Shown: positions 15,355 to 24,990 of the stretch, one piece after another
Numbering within the stretch: the stretch's first letter is position 1
How the letters are laid out: every line of letters starts with the position of its first letter
Assembly (NCBI GenBank): GCA_000509225.1
Contig: BAOK01000002.1
Location: 314,496 to 378,495, forward strand
DNA length: 64,000 nt
Direction of reading: 5' to 3'
Source: Parvibaculaceae bacterium Mf 1.05b.01
Lineage (GTDB): Bacteria; Pseudomonadota; Alphaproteobacteria; Parvibaculales; Parvibaculaceae
Made by a program: the position numbers and the translations under genes
The notes under the pieces: model-generated
Told to the model about the DNA's origin: nothing
The model's input: only the letters and a program-made list of their open reading frames with translations
Databases searched by the model: none

Positions 15355-16590
15355 ATGAAAAAATTTCATATCGGAATTGCAGGATGCGGCCCGGCGGGAC
15401 TGTCGGTTGCGCTCTTTCTCAGTGCGCAAGGCCACCGCGTCACCCTGGTTGATCAGCTGGAAGAACCGCAGCCCATTGGGTCCGGCCTTGTGTTGCAGCC
15501 CACCGGCGTAGCGGTTCTGGCGTCCCTTGGACTTGAGGGGGACATTCGCACGCTTGGCGTTCAGATCGACCGCATGCTTGGACATGCGCACCCGTCCGGG
15601 CGGCGGGTGTTGGATGTGCGGTACGACTGGGCGCGGCCCGGGCGCCACGGGCTCGCGGTACATCGCGCAGCCATTTTCAATGTTCTGTTTGATGCCGTCG
15701 TGCGCTCGGGGATTGATGTTGAGACCGGCGCGACGGTGACAGGCGTGCAAGAAGGGGCTGACCTGCGCCCTTCCTTTGACACTGAGGCTGGCCGTCTTCT
15801 CGGTCCGTTTGATTTTGTGATTGATGCGCTGGGCTCGCGTTCGTCCCTCCGGCAGCAGATCTGGCCGCGCCACCACATACGGGAACTGCCGTTTGGCGCG
15901 CTCTGGGCGAGCCTTGAAACAAATGGGGGGTCGTCTGTGTCGGCTTTTTCGTCGTCGACCCTGGAACAGGTTTACTCCCGGTCGAGCAAAATGGTGGGCG
16001 TCCTGCCGATTGGACGCATCACTTCTTCAGGCAGCAGCTACACGGCGTTCTTCTGGAGTTTGAAACAGGACGGGTTTGCTGCCTGGAAGGCAGGCGGTCT
16101 TGATGCCTGGAAGGACCAGGTGTGCGCCTTGTGGCCGGAGACAGAGGGGCTGCTTTCCCTCATCACCGACGGGCGTGATCTTACTTTTGCGCGCTATGGG
16201 CATCACACGCTGATGGTCCCGCATAAGGGGCGGGTGGTCTCTATCGGCGATGCTGCGCACGCCACCAGCCCGCAATTGGGGCAGGGGGTGAATATGGCCC
16301 TGCTCGATGCCTATGCGCTGGCTCAAGCGTTTGCGGGGGCAGAAAATCCTGAGCAAGCGTTTAAGGCTTATGCACGGGCGCGACGGTTTCATCTGCGTTT
16401 CTATCAGGCCGCCAGTCATGTCTTTACACCGGTCTATCAATCAGACAGTCGGGTTTTGCCGTGGCTGAGAGATCGGTTTTTCGTCCCCGCAACCAAACTT
16501 CCGTTCGTGCCGACATTGCTCGGGCATACAGTTGGCGGGACGCTGATGCCGCCGGGCATTGAGATTGAGCAGAGTGGTTCAGGAGAATAG
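15355..16590 (+). CDS. FAD-dependent monooxygenase (UbiH/PHBH-like)
   Basis: A 411-residue flavin monooxygenase. The Rossmann FAD motif is IGIAGCGPAGLSVALFL (Gly10, Gly12, Gly15) with VDQ at the end of the second strand. The NAD(P)H/FAD motif reads DALGSRSSLR in place of the usual DG-x-x-S-x-x-R. The second FAD motif is SIGDAAHATSPQLGQGVNMAL. Relatives hydroxylate aromatic rings or quinone precursors. The ATG at 15355 was preferred to one at 15316 because the FAD motif normally lies within the first 10-15 residues. It starts divergently from the SRPBCC gene, about 180 bp away. Confidence 0.88.
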   Translation: MKKFHIGIAGCGPAGLSVALFLSAQGHRVTLVDQLEEPQPIGSGLVLQPTGVAVLASLGLEGDIRTLGVQIDRMLGHAHPSGRRVLDVRYDWARPGRHGLAVHRAAIFNVLFDAVVRSGIDVETGATVTGVQEGADLRPSFDTEAGRLLGPFDFVIDALGSRSSLRQQIWPRHHIRELPFGALWASLETNGGSSVSAFSSSTLEQVYSRSSKMVGVLPIGRITSSGSSYTAFFWSLKQDGFAAWKAGGLDAWKDQVCALWPETEGLLSLITDGRDLTFARYGHHTLMVPHKGRVVSIGDAAHATSPQLGQGVNMALLDAYALAQAFAGAENPEQAFKAYARARRFHLRFYQAASHVFTPVYQSDSRVLPWLRDRFFVPATKLPFVPTLLGHTVGGTLMPPGIEIEQSGSGE

Positions 16591-16601
16591 TTGGCTCTGC
16601 T

Positions 16602-16817
16602 TTAAGCGTCTTGCGGCGCTTTGCCTTCGGCCATGTCCTCGATCAGCTCGATGACGGAGTCCCAAAAGAACAAGCCATCCACATTTCCGGTGGCAGCAAG
16701 TTCTGCGGCGCGCAGGGTGGCGATCACGGCGGCATCGTCGCCATACTGACCGATCAGCGTTCGGGCTGTTTGGGCGACGTCGGGATTTGTCTGAGTAGTA
16801 TCTTCACATATAGCCAT
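16602..16817 (-). CDS. small hypothetical protein (71 aa)
   Basis: A 71-residue acidic protein with a helical pattern (ARTLIGQYGDDAAVIATLRA followed by GNVDGLFFWDSVIELIEDM). Short proteins of this look, with a conserved Gly-Asp-Asp-Ala block, are common in alphaproteobacteria and uncharacterised. It ends 11 bp from the convergent FAD monooxygenase and begins 32 bp downstream of the MFS gene on the same strand, so it may be cotranscribed with that gene. Confidence 0.65.
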   Translation of the reverse strand: MAICEDTTQTNPDVAQTARTLIGQYGDDAAVIATLRAAELAATGNVDGLFFWDSVIELIEDMAEGKAPQDA

Positions 16818-16848
16818 TCAACCAGACTTAGCGTGGCGGGTCCGCCTA

Positions 16849-18114
16849 TCAAGGGCCTGATCCTGTTGCTGTCTGGTTCTGATATTTTTCCCGCCAAAGG
16901 AAGAAAATCACGAGCGCCACCGCCAGCACGCTATAGCCGAGTGAAATATGGGCGATCATGTTGGCGCCGAGACCGGCATCTATCAGCCAACCAAAGGTGA
17001 CCGGGGCCAGCGCCGTTGCGAAAACCATGAGCGACACGCTGAGCGAGCGAATGGCACCGAGATGTTTCGTGCCATAGAGCTCCGGCCACAGGAGGCCACC
17101 GACTGCCATGGCGCCGCCGGTGGAAATGCCCGCCAGCGTGAAATAGAGAAAGATGCCGTAGGTCGCCTCCACTGTGCCCAGAGCCACCATGGAGAAGGCA
17201 AGCGGCACCATATAGAGGGCGATGAGCGGTCGAAAGCCAAACCGATCGGCAATGGGGCCAGCGAGAAGTGAGGCCACCAGCTTCACGATCGCAAAGACGG
17301 AGAAGCCGGCGGCCACAAGCTCAATGGGCCAGCCTTTTGACTGGGCGAGATAGCCTTGATGCACAAAGAAGCCCGTCAGAATAAAAGCAGGGGCCATCAT
17401 GGCGGGGATCAGAATGTAAAAGCGGGGATCACGCATAACCTCCGCCCGCGTCCAGTCACGCTTGGCGGTGCGGTCCATGGGTCCGGTCGTGTTGTCGGTG
17501 TTTGCAACGGTTTCTGGTGTTGGGTCATTGCGCACCAGGCCATAGGTGAGCGGCAGTAAAACCAGCAAGAGAACGGCGGCGTAGATGGCCCAGCTTTCGC
17601 GCCAACCGACGAGTGCGATCAGGGCGACTGCGATGGCGGGGAAGATGGCTTCGCCAAAACTATAGCCCGCCGCGGAGATGGTGACGGCCTTGCCGCGATT
17701 GAAGGAGAAGTAGCGTCCCATGGCGGTGGACGATGTATGGGACATAAGCCCCTGCCCGAAATGGCGCAGGAAGAAGAGAGCAACAACAAACATCCAGAAA
17801 GACGGGGCCAATGCAATCGCAAGCGTGGCAGTGCTGAGCACAAGGATGACGGTGGTCGAAAAGGTTCTGAGTTTCACCTGGTCAATCACGCGTCCGGTCC
17901 AAGGCAGGGCTGCTGCACTTAAGAGGGTGACGAATGAAAAGGCACCACCAAAGGCAGAGGCTGACAGGTCATACATTTCGCGCAGCGGCATTTGGTAAAG
18001 ACCGACAAAGAAGGACTGACCGAAGCTCGACCCGAAGGTCATGAGTAGCCCAAAGGTCAGCAGGGATTTATGGCCACGTATGAAACGCAGATAGGACAGG
18101 AGCGGCGCGAACAT
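16849..18114 (-). CDS. MFS transporter (oxalate/monocarboxylate-type)
   Basis: A 421-residue, 12-helix major facilitator. The first half carries GVSF-like FGSSFGQSFFVGLYQMPLR and PWTGRVIDQV (motif-A region), and a soluble charged loop splits the two halves around residue 210 (RTAKRDWTRAEVMRDPRFY). The short sequence WTRAEVMRDPRFYILIPAM after the loop is typical of the OFA/monocarboxylate branch. The substrate is unknown. The transcription direction and 32-bp gap suggest an operon with the 71-residue gene downstream. Confidence 0.88.
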   Translation of the reverse strand: MFAPLLSYLRFIRGHKSLLTFGLLMTFGSSFGQSFFVGLYQMPLREMYDLSASAFGGAFSFVTLLSAAALPWTGRVIDQVKLRTFSTTVILVLSTATLAIALAPSFWMFVVALFFLRHFGQGLMSHTSSTAMGRYFSFNRGKAVTISAAGYSFGEAIFPAIAVALIALVGWRESWAIYAAVLLLVLLPLTYGLVRNDPTPETVANTDNTTGPMDRTAKRDWTRAEVMRDPRFYILIPAMMAPAFILTGFFVHQGYLAQSKGWPIELVAAGFSVFAIVKLVASLLAGPIADRFGFRPLIALYMVPLAFSMVALGTVEATYGIFLYFTLAGISTGGAMAVGGLLWPELYGTKHLGAIRSLSVSLMVFATALAPVTFGWLIDAGLGANMIAHISLGYSVLAVALVIFFLWREKYQNQTATGSGP

Positions 18115-18250
18115 GCGCCCCTGCTACGCCTAGTTTCCATATCATGCAAGCGTCCGCACGGGGTCGACGTCTGAAACACTGTGGTTACAAACATGACTTC
18201 AGATGTGGGCATTGATTGACCTGCGTTTCGCGGCATTGGTCCGGAGCCAA

Positions 18251-19306
18251 ATGATGATGTGCAAAATCTCGCCCATTAAATGCTTTCACCTGTTGCTGTT
18301 GTGTCTGCTTGGCGCTCCTGGGTTTGCGGGGTCCGCAGTAGCTGAGCCCCCAGGTGTCGGCGAAGAGCAGGAGGTGCTGCCAAAGCGCGTCTGGATTGAT
18401 GCAGATGCGGCCTGTGGCGTTTCGGGTCGTGTTGATCCCGATGATTGCTTTGCGCTGGTCTATCTCCAGTCGCGCCCGGAGATGGAGATTGTGGGGGTCT
18501 CAACGGTGTTTGGGAACGCGCCGCTGGAACAGACTGATAGGGTTGCTCGCGAGATTGTCGCTGGTGTAGTGCCGGTCTATCGCGGCGCAGCGTCACCTGG
18601 CGCGGTTGCGCGGACGCCTGCCAGTAAAGCGTTGGCCCAAGCCTTAGAAGATGGGCCGCTCACCCTTCTTGCTCTGGGTCCTTTGACGAATCTTGATGCC
18701 GCGTTTGCCTTGCACCCGGCTCTTGTCGGCAGGGTAGAGGAACTCATTGCCGTTATGGGAAAGCGTGAAGGGCATCTCTTTCACCCCTCGGAAGGTTCTG
18801 CGGGGGCTGCTTTCTTTGGCCACGGTCCGATCTTCACAGATTTCAATTTCGTGCAGGACCCGGATGCCGCGCGAGCTGTGATGGCCTTGCCTCTGTCGGT
18901 GACACTTGTACCCTACGAGGCGGCGCGCCAGGTGACGCTCACGGGAGAAGATATGCGGGCTCTGGCTCAGAGGGGCGGCATTGCTGGTGAGCTTGCTTTC
19001 TTGTCGGAGGGTTGGCTGGCCTTCTGGCGGGACATGGCCGGCATTGATGGCTTCTATCCGTTTGACCTTGTCGCCGCCGCCTATGTCAGTAATCCCGAAG
19101 CGTTGACCTGTCGGCGGACGGGTGTGCGGATTGGCGCAGACCGCCGCGCTTATGGCCCGCTGCCTGGGCCGCAGGCCCTTATGGTCGGCGGGCTCGCCGG
19201 CACGCGCGGCGGGGTGCTGGGCGAGGTTCATTATTGCGATCAGGTAGCGGCGGGTCTTGCCAGCCAGCTTGTGCAGACCCTGCTGACAGTTGGTGAAGGT
19301 GACTGA
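18251..19306 (+). CDS. secreted nucleoside hydrolase family protein (IUNH-like)
   Basis: A 351-residue precursor with an N-terminal signal (KCFHLLLLCLLGAPGFAGSAVA). The nucleoside hydrolase fold is recognised from VWIDADAA...DPDDCFALVYL, the strand IVGVSTVFGNAPLEQT, the short VPVYRGA and the loop LLALGPLTNLDAAF. The usual DTDPG-x-DDA is expanded: six residues separate the first Asp pair from DPDD. Metal-binding Asp side chains are still available. Probably cleaves N-glycosidic bonds of nucleosides in the periplasm, but the substrate is not certain. The ATG 18251 follows CCGGAGCC; three ATGs in a row make the exact start ambiguous. Confidence 0.8.
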   Translation: MMMCKISPIKCFHLLLLCLLGAPGFAGSAVAEPPGVGEEQEVLPKRVWIDADAACGVSGRVDPDDCFALVYLQSRPEMEIVGVSTVFGNAPLEQTDRVAREIVAGVVPVYRGAASPGAVARTPASKALAQALEDGPLTLLALGPLTNLDAAFALHPALVGRVEELIAVMGKREGHLFHPSEGSAGAAFFGHGPIFTDFNFVQDPDAARAVMALPLSVTLVPYEAARQVTLTGEDMRALAQRGGIAGELAFLSEGWLAFWRDMAGIDGFYPFDLVAAAYVSNPEALTCRRTGVRIGADRRAYGPLPGPQALMVGGLAGTRGGVLGEVHYCDQVAAGLASQLVQTLLTVGEGD

Positions 19307-19399
19307 GAACCAACCGTCACTGTTTTGTGATTGGTGATTGCTTGGGGGCCGCCTAGATATGGTTCAGCAGACATTAGCGTGACCAAAGGGGAGATTATT

Positions 19400-20056
19400 A
19401 TGTCACTTGCAGAACAACTTGAGGCGATGAGCGCTGGATCTGCGAAGCGGATCCCAGAAGAAGCGCGGGCCGTGATGCTGAAGGCCGCTCAGGAGCTTGA
19501 TGCCCAGGGCATCGGAGATAAGGCGCTCTCTGTTGGTGATCTGTTCCCGGAGGTTGGGCTTCAAGGGCCAGATGGTGGGGATGTCGATCTTTCATCACTG
19601 CTGTCAAAAGGACCGATGCTGATCAATTTCTATCGGGGCGGCTGGTGTCCCTATTGCAATTTGGAGCTCAAAGCCTATCAAGATGAATTAGAGACAATTC
19701 GGTCTCTTGGAGCTGAGTTGGTGGCGATTTCGCCGGAAACCCCTGATCGGGCGGAGGCGACCGCGGCCAAGAATGAGATTTCCTATCCGGTTCTGACCGA
19801 CCCGCAAAACAGGCTCGCTGAAGCTTTGGGCATTGTCTTCACCCTGCCGCCTGAGCTCGAAAAGCTTTATGAGATGTTTGGCAACAACCTGCCGGAAGCC
19901 CATGGTGAGGCCGGGTGGCGGTTACCCATTCCCGCCACCTATGTGGTGGGCAAGGACGGGGTGATCCTTTATGCCCATGTTGCGCGGGACTATCGGACCC
20001 GGGGAGAACCTGAGGATGCCATTGCTGCCCTCGGGGCCCCTCAAGCCGCTGCATAA
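19400..20056 (+). CDS. peroxiredoxin-like (AhpC/TSA family) protein
   Basis: A 218-residue thioredoxin-fold protein. The active-site loop is YRGGWCPYCNLELKAYQ, a CxxC variant of the peroxiredoxin Cys, preceded by SKGPMLINF. The C-terminal half has LAEALGIVFTLP and PATYVVGKDGVILYAHV. It probably reduces peroxides using thiols. The family is the WCPYC peroxiredoxin-like group rather than AhpC itself. ATG 19400 has AAAGGGGAGA upstream; the frame extends 23 codons 5' without a good ribosome site. Confidence 0.88.
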   Translation: MSLAEQLEAMSAGSAKRIPEEARAVMLKAAQELDAQGIGDKALSVGDLFPEVGLQGPDGGDVDLSSLLSKGPMLINFYRGGWCPYCNLELKAYQDELETIRSLGAELVAISPETPDRAEATAAKNEISYPVLTDPQNRLAEALGIVFTLPPELEKLYEMFGNNLPEAHGEAGWRLPIPATYVVGKDGVILYAHVARDYRTRGEPEDAIAALGAPQAAA

Positions 20057-20602
20057 TTGCATTCTGTTGACCGTTACGGATCCGGATTGACTCTGTGTCG
20101 GGACCGTCATCTGGCGTGATCCTCCGACATTTGTCGGGATGGTTGAGCGCCTTTTGGAGGCCCTCTTCTGCGTCCAGGATAGGCAGTGCGTCCAACATTT
20201 CAGCTGCCTGGCTGGGCGTCATTTTGTGGTTTTCAGATGCCCAATCCGACCATTGAGAACCACAAAATCGACCCAAAATCTCTCATATTAACAATGTGTT
20301 AACGGTGATTCTGTCGGCTCGCGGCGATGATGCTTTTAGGGTCCTGTCGAGCTGCGAATGTTTCTCAAAAGGCGCTTTGGTGCTCAATTGCGTGGCATAA
20401 TTGCCATACCCGTCACGCAACCGTTACTTGGCGTGCGACAATTTTGTCCAAATGCCTTGACTCACTTGGCCTTTCGCTGCGGGATGTAGGGGAGGGATGC
20501 TGACTGGCCAGGGGGGACTAGTTTGCCTATGAGGGGACAAACAACCGCCTCCCGATCCAGCTGCAATGTGTAAACGCATCGAGGATCGAGGAGGATCGTT
20601 CC
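20057..20602. other. 546-bp intergenic region with inverted repeats before the DUF1302 gene
   Basis: No convincing gene. A strong hairpin pairs ATTTTGTGGTT (20221-20231) with AACCACAAAAT (20258-20268), extended by several weaker pairs. Closer to the next gene, TTGCGTG (20388-20394) and CACGCAA (20414-20420) enclose a smaller palindrome TGGCATAATTGCCA (20393-20406), a candidate operator. A TTGACT at about 20457 could be a -35 element, but its -10 is unclear. GAGGAGGA precedes the DUF1302 ATG. A minus-strand open frame reaches into the peroxiredoxin gene and does not look coding. Confidence 0.5.
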
Positions 20603-23182
20603 ATGATAACTAGCAGAGTACGCTCTGCACTATTTGGTAGCGCCGTTGGCGTTGGCCTGATAGCTGCAACGACTACTGCGAACGCGCTGGAGTATAATTT
20701 CGGCGGCGTTCAAGTCTTTTTAGACACGACAGTTTCGGCTGGTGTGTCCATGCGTGTTGCGGAACGCAACATGAGTTTTGTGGCCTCTGGGAACGGAGGT
20801 CCAACGTCCAATCCAACCATCCTGCGGGTGGCTGGTCCCGATGGGACAGTTGTGACACCATTGAGTGCCACGAATAATCTCACGTTGGGTGTTGGCGCGG
20901 ATGCAGGGGACGCAGGCGCAGCACCAGGAAGTTCCAGGTTTAGCTACGCTGGGTCGATCAATGCAGATGATAGTCGTCTGAACTTTGACCGTGGAGATTT
21001 GACATCGGGTGTGGTCAAGATGACCAACGACATTCAGGCGAATTATGAGAATTATAAGTTCTTTGCCCGTGTGAGTTCGTTCTACGACGCTGTGCTCGAC
21101 GATGACAGTTCATATGAACGATCAAACCTTATTGACGGCGGCAAGGTTGATGCCGCACGTGACATTGATCTTCTCGACTTTTATGTGTCCGGTGACTTCA
21201 ATGTCGGCGACCTGCCGTTGAACGTGCGTTTGGGTAAACAGGTGGTGAACTGGGGAGAAGCAACTTTCATCCTCAATGGCATCAGCTCCTGGAACCCGTT
21301 TGACGTGAGTGCATTTCGGCGTCCAGGCTCAGAAGTCAAAGAAGGTCTGGTGCCGATCTGGGGTGCATACGCGTCTCTTGGTCTGCCCTACGACCTGTCA
21401 CTCGAAGCTTTCTACCAGCTTGAGTGGGACCATGTGCAGCTTGACCGGCCGGGAACACCTTTCTCAGGCGCAGATACTATCCCAACAGGGTCTGATGGTA
21501 ATGGTAATCTGGGCGGACGTGCGTGGGTAACCGGTGGGCGGTCCGGTGGTGGTTTCCTCAACCGGAACTGTTCAACACCAAATGCGTTGTCTACAGGATT
21601 TGATGCGGCTTATCTGGCTGCAGGTCAGACAAACTATGTTTGTGGTGCTGGTGGGACCTATGCTCAAATCGACTATGCGATAGACCTTCCTGTCGGCCAG
21701 TCTGAGTTCAACCGCCTGCTTCTACGTGGCGGAACCGCAGATGTTGGTCGCCTGGAAGACAGGGACGCGAAGGATAGTGGCCAGTATGGTGTGGCGCTTC
21801 GGTGGTATGCCGAAGACCTGAACTCCACTGAATTCGGCTTCTACTTCATGAACTACCATTCGCGTCTTCCGTTTGCGAGCCAGCGTCTTATACTTGGATC
21901 TGGTGCAGCCAACTCTGAAGTGCGGTCTTATCTGGCGTCGGAAGACAACAACTCTGGAACCGGTCGTGGCACGAACGCTGCGGGTTGTTTTGCGCCGGGT
22001 ACTTTAAGCCCTGCATTGGCTGCGATTCCTGCCGGTCAGCCAGGTGCCATCACGGCGGCCCTTGATCCAACCAAACTCGTGACTCTTAATAGCCGGACCT
22101 ACAACGATACGTTGGGCCTGAACGCGGTTGGTGAAGCCGTTGCGAATGGTGGTGGCAGTACGCACGCGTCTGCTGCTGCTTTGGGGCTTAACGCTCTTGT
22201 GGGTGGCGGCTTTACTGTTGCTGATGGGAGCCTGTTGGAACTTGCAATTACCAATTGTCTTCTCGTGGGCGCGCAAACCAACGCGGCAACGGGCCTGTTG
22301 GTTGATGGTGCCGAGCTTCTGATCCCCACCAATCCAAACGGTAGTACTGAATCGTTAAATCTCTTCTTTGAGTATCCAGAGGATATCAAGCTGTTCGGTG
22401 TATCGTTTAATACAACTCTTGGCGATTGGGGTGTTCAGGGCGAAGTGGCTTTCCGTCATGACCAGCCTCTGCAACTCGATACAGACCAAATTACGATCGC
22501 CACATTGGGTGCATCGTGTACGCTGGACTTCCTTTTGGGTCCGGATGCGATGACCGCTCTTCAGGGTCGGCAGACTTTCTCGCAAACGTCTAGTTCATGT
22601 ACGGATGCAGGGGCTAACTCCTCTACAGAGTTTAACGGGTTTACCCGTGAAGAGGTTGTGACCTTCGACATTGGGACAACGGCGACCTACACAAACTCCA
22701 ATCCGTTGGTTGGAGCTCTGGGTGCCGACATTGGTATCCTTCTCACAGAACTGGGTGCAATGTATGTGCCGGATGCAGCAAGTGAAGGTGACTTCAGCCA
22801 ATCAGTGCTGCAGAATGTTTGTACTTCTGGTACGGACCTGCCGCTGGGTTCCTTCCTGGGCCTCAGCCCACGTACTGGCTGTCGTCCTACAGAATTCGCC
22901 TACGGTTATGTTCTCGTGGGTGTTCTGCAGTACAACAATGCGTTCGGTACGCCGATCACAGTGAGCCCACGCATCGCGTGGCAGCATGATGTGAAGGGTA
23001 ATTCTCCTGCACCACTCTCAAACTATCGTGAGGGTACGAAGTCTGTCAGCCTTGCGATTGACGGTTCTTACCAGAACACATGGCGCGGTGGCATCTCCTA
23101 CACCAACATCTTTGGCAATGAGAAGTACACGAAAGATGGCGACAAAGACTTTGTTTCCATCAATCTGAGCTACTCGTTCTAA
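20603..23182 (+). CDS. DUF1302 family outer-membrane protein
   Basis: An 859-residue precursor. A signal peptide (to about residue 28, TTTANA-LEY) is followed by FGGVQVFLDTTVSAGVSMRV and by VRLGKQVVNWGEATFILNGISSWNPFDVSAFRRPGSE, the conserved core of DUF1302. The end SLAIDGSYQNTWRGGISYTN...SINLSYSF has the alternating pattern and terminal Phe of an outer-membrane barrel. DUF1302 genes occur with DUF1329, Ycf48-like and MMPL/RND genes in clusters linked to hydrophobic compound transport. Here it leads three DUF1329 genes and a Ycf48-like gene. Hairpins directly follow the stop. Confidence 0.88.
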   Translation: MITSRVRSALFGSAVGVGLIAATTTANALEYNFGGVQVFLDTTVSAGVSMRVAERNMSFVASGNGGPTSNPTILRVAGPDGTVVTPLSATNNLTLGVGADAGDAGAAPGSSRFSYAGSINADDSRLNFDRGDLTSGVVKMTNDIQANYENYKFFARVSSFYDAVLDDDSSYERSNLIDGGKVDAARDIDLLDFYVSGDFNVGDLPLNVRLGKQVVNWGEATFILNGISSWNPFDVSAFRRPGSEVKEGLVPIWGAYASLGLPYDLSLEAFYQLEWDHVQLDRPGTPFSGADTIPTGSDGNGNLGGRAWVTGGRSGGGFLNRNCSTPNALSTGFDAAYLAAGQTNYVCGAGGTYAQIDYAIDLPVGQSEFNRLLLRGGTADVGRLEDRDAKDSGQYGVALRWYAEDLNSTEFGFYFMNYHSRLPFASQRLILGSGAANSEVRSYLASEDNNSGTGRGTNAAGCFAPGTLSPALAAIPAGQPGAITAALDPTKLVTLNSRTYNDTLGLNAVGEAVANGGGSTHASAAALGLNALVGGGFTVADGSLLELAITNCLLVGAQTNAATGLLVDGAELLIPTNPNGSTESLNLFFEYPEDIKLFGVSFNTTLGDWGVQGEVAFRHDQPLQLDTDQITIATLGASCTLDFLLGPDAMTALQGRQTFSQTSSSCTDAGANSSTEFNGFTREEVVTFDIGTTATYTNSNPLVGALGADIGILLTELGAMYVPDAASEGDFSQSVLQNVCTSGTDLPLGSFLGLSPRTGCRPTEFAYGYVLVGVLQYNNAFGTPITVSPRIAWQHDVKGNSPAPLSNYREGTKSVSLAIDGSYQNTWRGGISYTNIFGNEKYTKDGDKDFVSINLSYSF

Positions 23183-23231
23183 GAACAAAGTCGGAGCAAC
23201 ATTGCTCCGGACATTACGAAAAATTAAGGGT

Positions 23232-23256
23232 CCGACAGTCAAATGTCGGGCTCTTT
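23232..23256 (+). terminator. terminator after the DUF1302 gene
   Basis: Arms CCGACA (23232-23237) and TGTCGG (23244-23249) with a T-rich tail (CTCTTTTCTTT). An additional hairpin CGGAGC...GCTCCG lies upstream at 23192-23209, and a GTCATG-CGA-CATGAC palindrome follows at 23264-23278. Confidence 0.7.
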
Positions 23257-23350
23257 TCTTTGCGTCATGCGACATGACATTCTACAAGTATGTCAGCTGA
23301 GGTGAGCGCCGGAAGAGCGAAGCCTCCATGTAACTAGAGAGGGATTTTTT

Positions 23351-24706
23351 ATGAAAAAGACGACCGCAATGGTCTCGCTTTTTGCAGCCAGCGCAATTGC
23401 GACGGGTGCAATGGCAGCAGTACCAGACGCACAAATAAGCCGACTGGGTGCTGACCTAACGCCTGTTGGCGCTGAGAAAGCCGGTAGTGGTGATATTCCA
23501 GCCTGGACAGGTGGATTGCCAGCTGTGCCAAGCAGCGTTTCTTATACGCCAGGCGACAAGCTGCCAAACCCGTTTGCGAGTGACAGTGTTAAGTTCACCA
23601 TCACTGGCGCGAACATGGCTCAGTACGACCAGTATCTGACAGACGGTTATCGTTCGCTCTTGAGCACCTACCCTTCCTACAAGATGGATGTATATCCAAC
23701 GCGTCGCTCTTGTGCTTTTCCTGACAGTGTTTACGCAGCAACGCGCTCAAACGCAGGTATTGGTACGCTTGTGGGTGGTGGTAACGGTGTGGGAAAAGCG
23801 ATCATGGGCTTCCCGTTCCCAATTCCGAATAACGCGCTCGAGATTATCTGGAACCACACGCTGCGTTTTCGCTCCTTCAAGCTCACTCGACAGTTTGCAG
23901 CGGCTGCTGTAACGCGTTCGGGCGACTACACGATTCAGACGGTGCAAGACGAAGCTATTCTGCGGTGGTCGGACCCATCAAAAACCGCCGCTGAGGAACT
24001 CAACAATATCTCGCTTTACTATATCGCGAATACTGTTGCTCCGGCGCGGTCTGCGGGTAACGTGATCCTTGTTCATGAAACTCTGGACCGTTCGATTGAT
24101 CCGCGCAAAGCCTGGTCCTACAGCCCTGGTACACGTCGGGTTCGTCGTGCGCCAAACATTGCTTATGATAATCCAGGTACCAACTCAGATGGTTTGAGCA
24201 CGTCCGACTCCTTTGATGGATATAATGGTGCGCCTGACCGTTATAACTGGACCGTGATCGGTAAAGAAGTAAAGGCCATTGCTTTTAATAATTATGACGC
24301 TGAATCAACGTCTTACGCTAATTTCATTACGCCGTTGCACATCAATCAGGACGTCGTTCGCTACGAACTTGCCCGGACATGGCGGGTTGAAGCAACGCTG
24401 AAAGCTGGCAATCGCCATGTTTATGGCCGCCGTGTGAAAACGATCAATGAAGACAATTGGTCGATCTCATCATCTGACATGTATGATGCACGTGGTGAGT
24501 TGTGGCGTGTGCAGGAGCTGCAACAGTTGCAGCGCTACCAGGTTCCACTTTGCGGAACGGCTGCTGAAGTCGTTTATGACCTTCAGGCGGGTCGGTATCT
24601 CGCACTGGCAATGACGAATGAAGAACCGCAGAACAATTATTTTGCGGACGAACTAAATGAGGATCGTTACACACCGGCCTCTATTCGTCAGATGGGTACG
24701 CGGTAA
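23351..24706 (+). CDS. DUF1329 family protein, copy 1
   Basis: A 451-residue precursor with a signal peptide (MKKTTAMVSLFAASAIATGAMA). The mature start RLGADLTPVGAEKAGSG and the blocks IPAWTGG, NPFASD, GYRSLLSTYPSYKMDVYPTRRSC, the middle GFPFPIPNNALEIIWNH and YSPGTRRVRRAPNIAYDNPG are the family signature. DUF1329 proteins are exported proteins with a LolB/LolA-like fold (family knowledge) that accompany DUF1302 and RND exporters. A lipid- or sterol-carrying role is inferred. It has its own leader and a strong terminator, so it may be transcribed independently of its neighbours. Confidence 0.9.
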   Translation: MKKTTAMVSLFAASAIATGAMAAVPDAQISRLGADLTPVGAEKAGSGDIPAWTGGLPAVPSSVSYTPGDKLPNPFASDSVKFTITGANMAQYDQYLTDGYRSLLSTYPSYKMDVYPTRRSCAFPDSVYAATRSNAGIGTLVGGGNGVGKAIMGFPFPIPNNALEIIWNHTLRFRSFKLTRQFAAAAVTRSGDYTIQTVQDEAILRWSDPSKTAAEELNNISLYYIANTVAPARSAGNVILVHETLDRSIDPRKAWSYSPGTRRVRRAPNIAYDNPGTNSDGLSTSDSFDGYNGAPDRYNWTVIGKEVKAIAFNNYDAESTSYANFITPLHINQDVVRYELARTWRVEATLKAGNRHVYGRRVKTINEDNWSISSSDMYDARGELWRVQELQQLQRYQVPLCGTAAEVVYDLQAGRYLALAMTNEEPQNNYFADELNEDRYTPASIRQMGTR

Positions 24707-24747
24707 AGCGCACCGGTCTTGAGGCTTTCGGGTCTCTTACAAGAATT

Positions 24748-24779
24748 AACCCCGGAGCAAATTTGCTTCGGGGTTTTTT
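24748..24779 (+). terminator. terminator after DUF1329 copy 1
   Basis: Hairpin with outer arms AACCCCG (24748-24754) and CGGGGTT (24769-24775), inner pairs AGCAA/TTGCT, and a run of six T. Confidence 0.93.
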
Positions 24780-24990
24780 GTTACGAAGATTTAATAAACC
24801 CTCTCACGGAATGCCCAGTTTTCTGGGATTTTCTGCACCAATTGTGACCAATCCGTAGGAACTATTCGTCGGCGGACTATGCTACCGTCCTCTGGTTGGC
24901 GCCAGGCGTAGCCCCACCAGACGGGTCAAATCCCACAAATGGATCGATCGGTGTCAAAAAGAATGCGGGGGCATTTTGAGGAGGGAACTA

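Noticed and set aside
19839-20276. Minus-strand frame overlapping the end of the peroxiredoxin gene
   Set aside because: It starts in a hairpin region and its second half is antisense to the peroxiredoxin; no family look.
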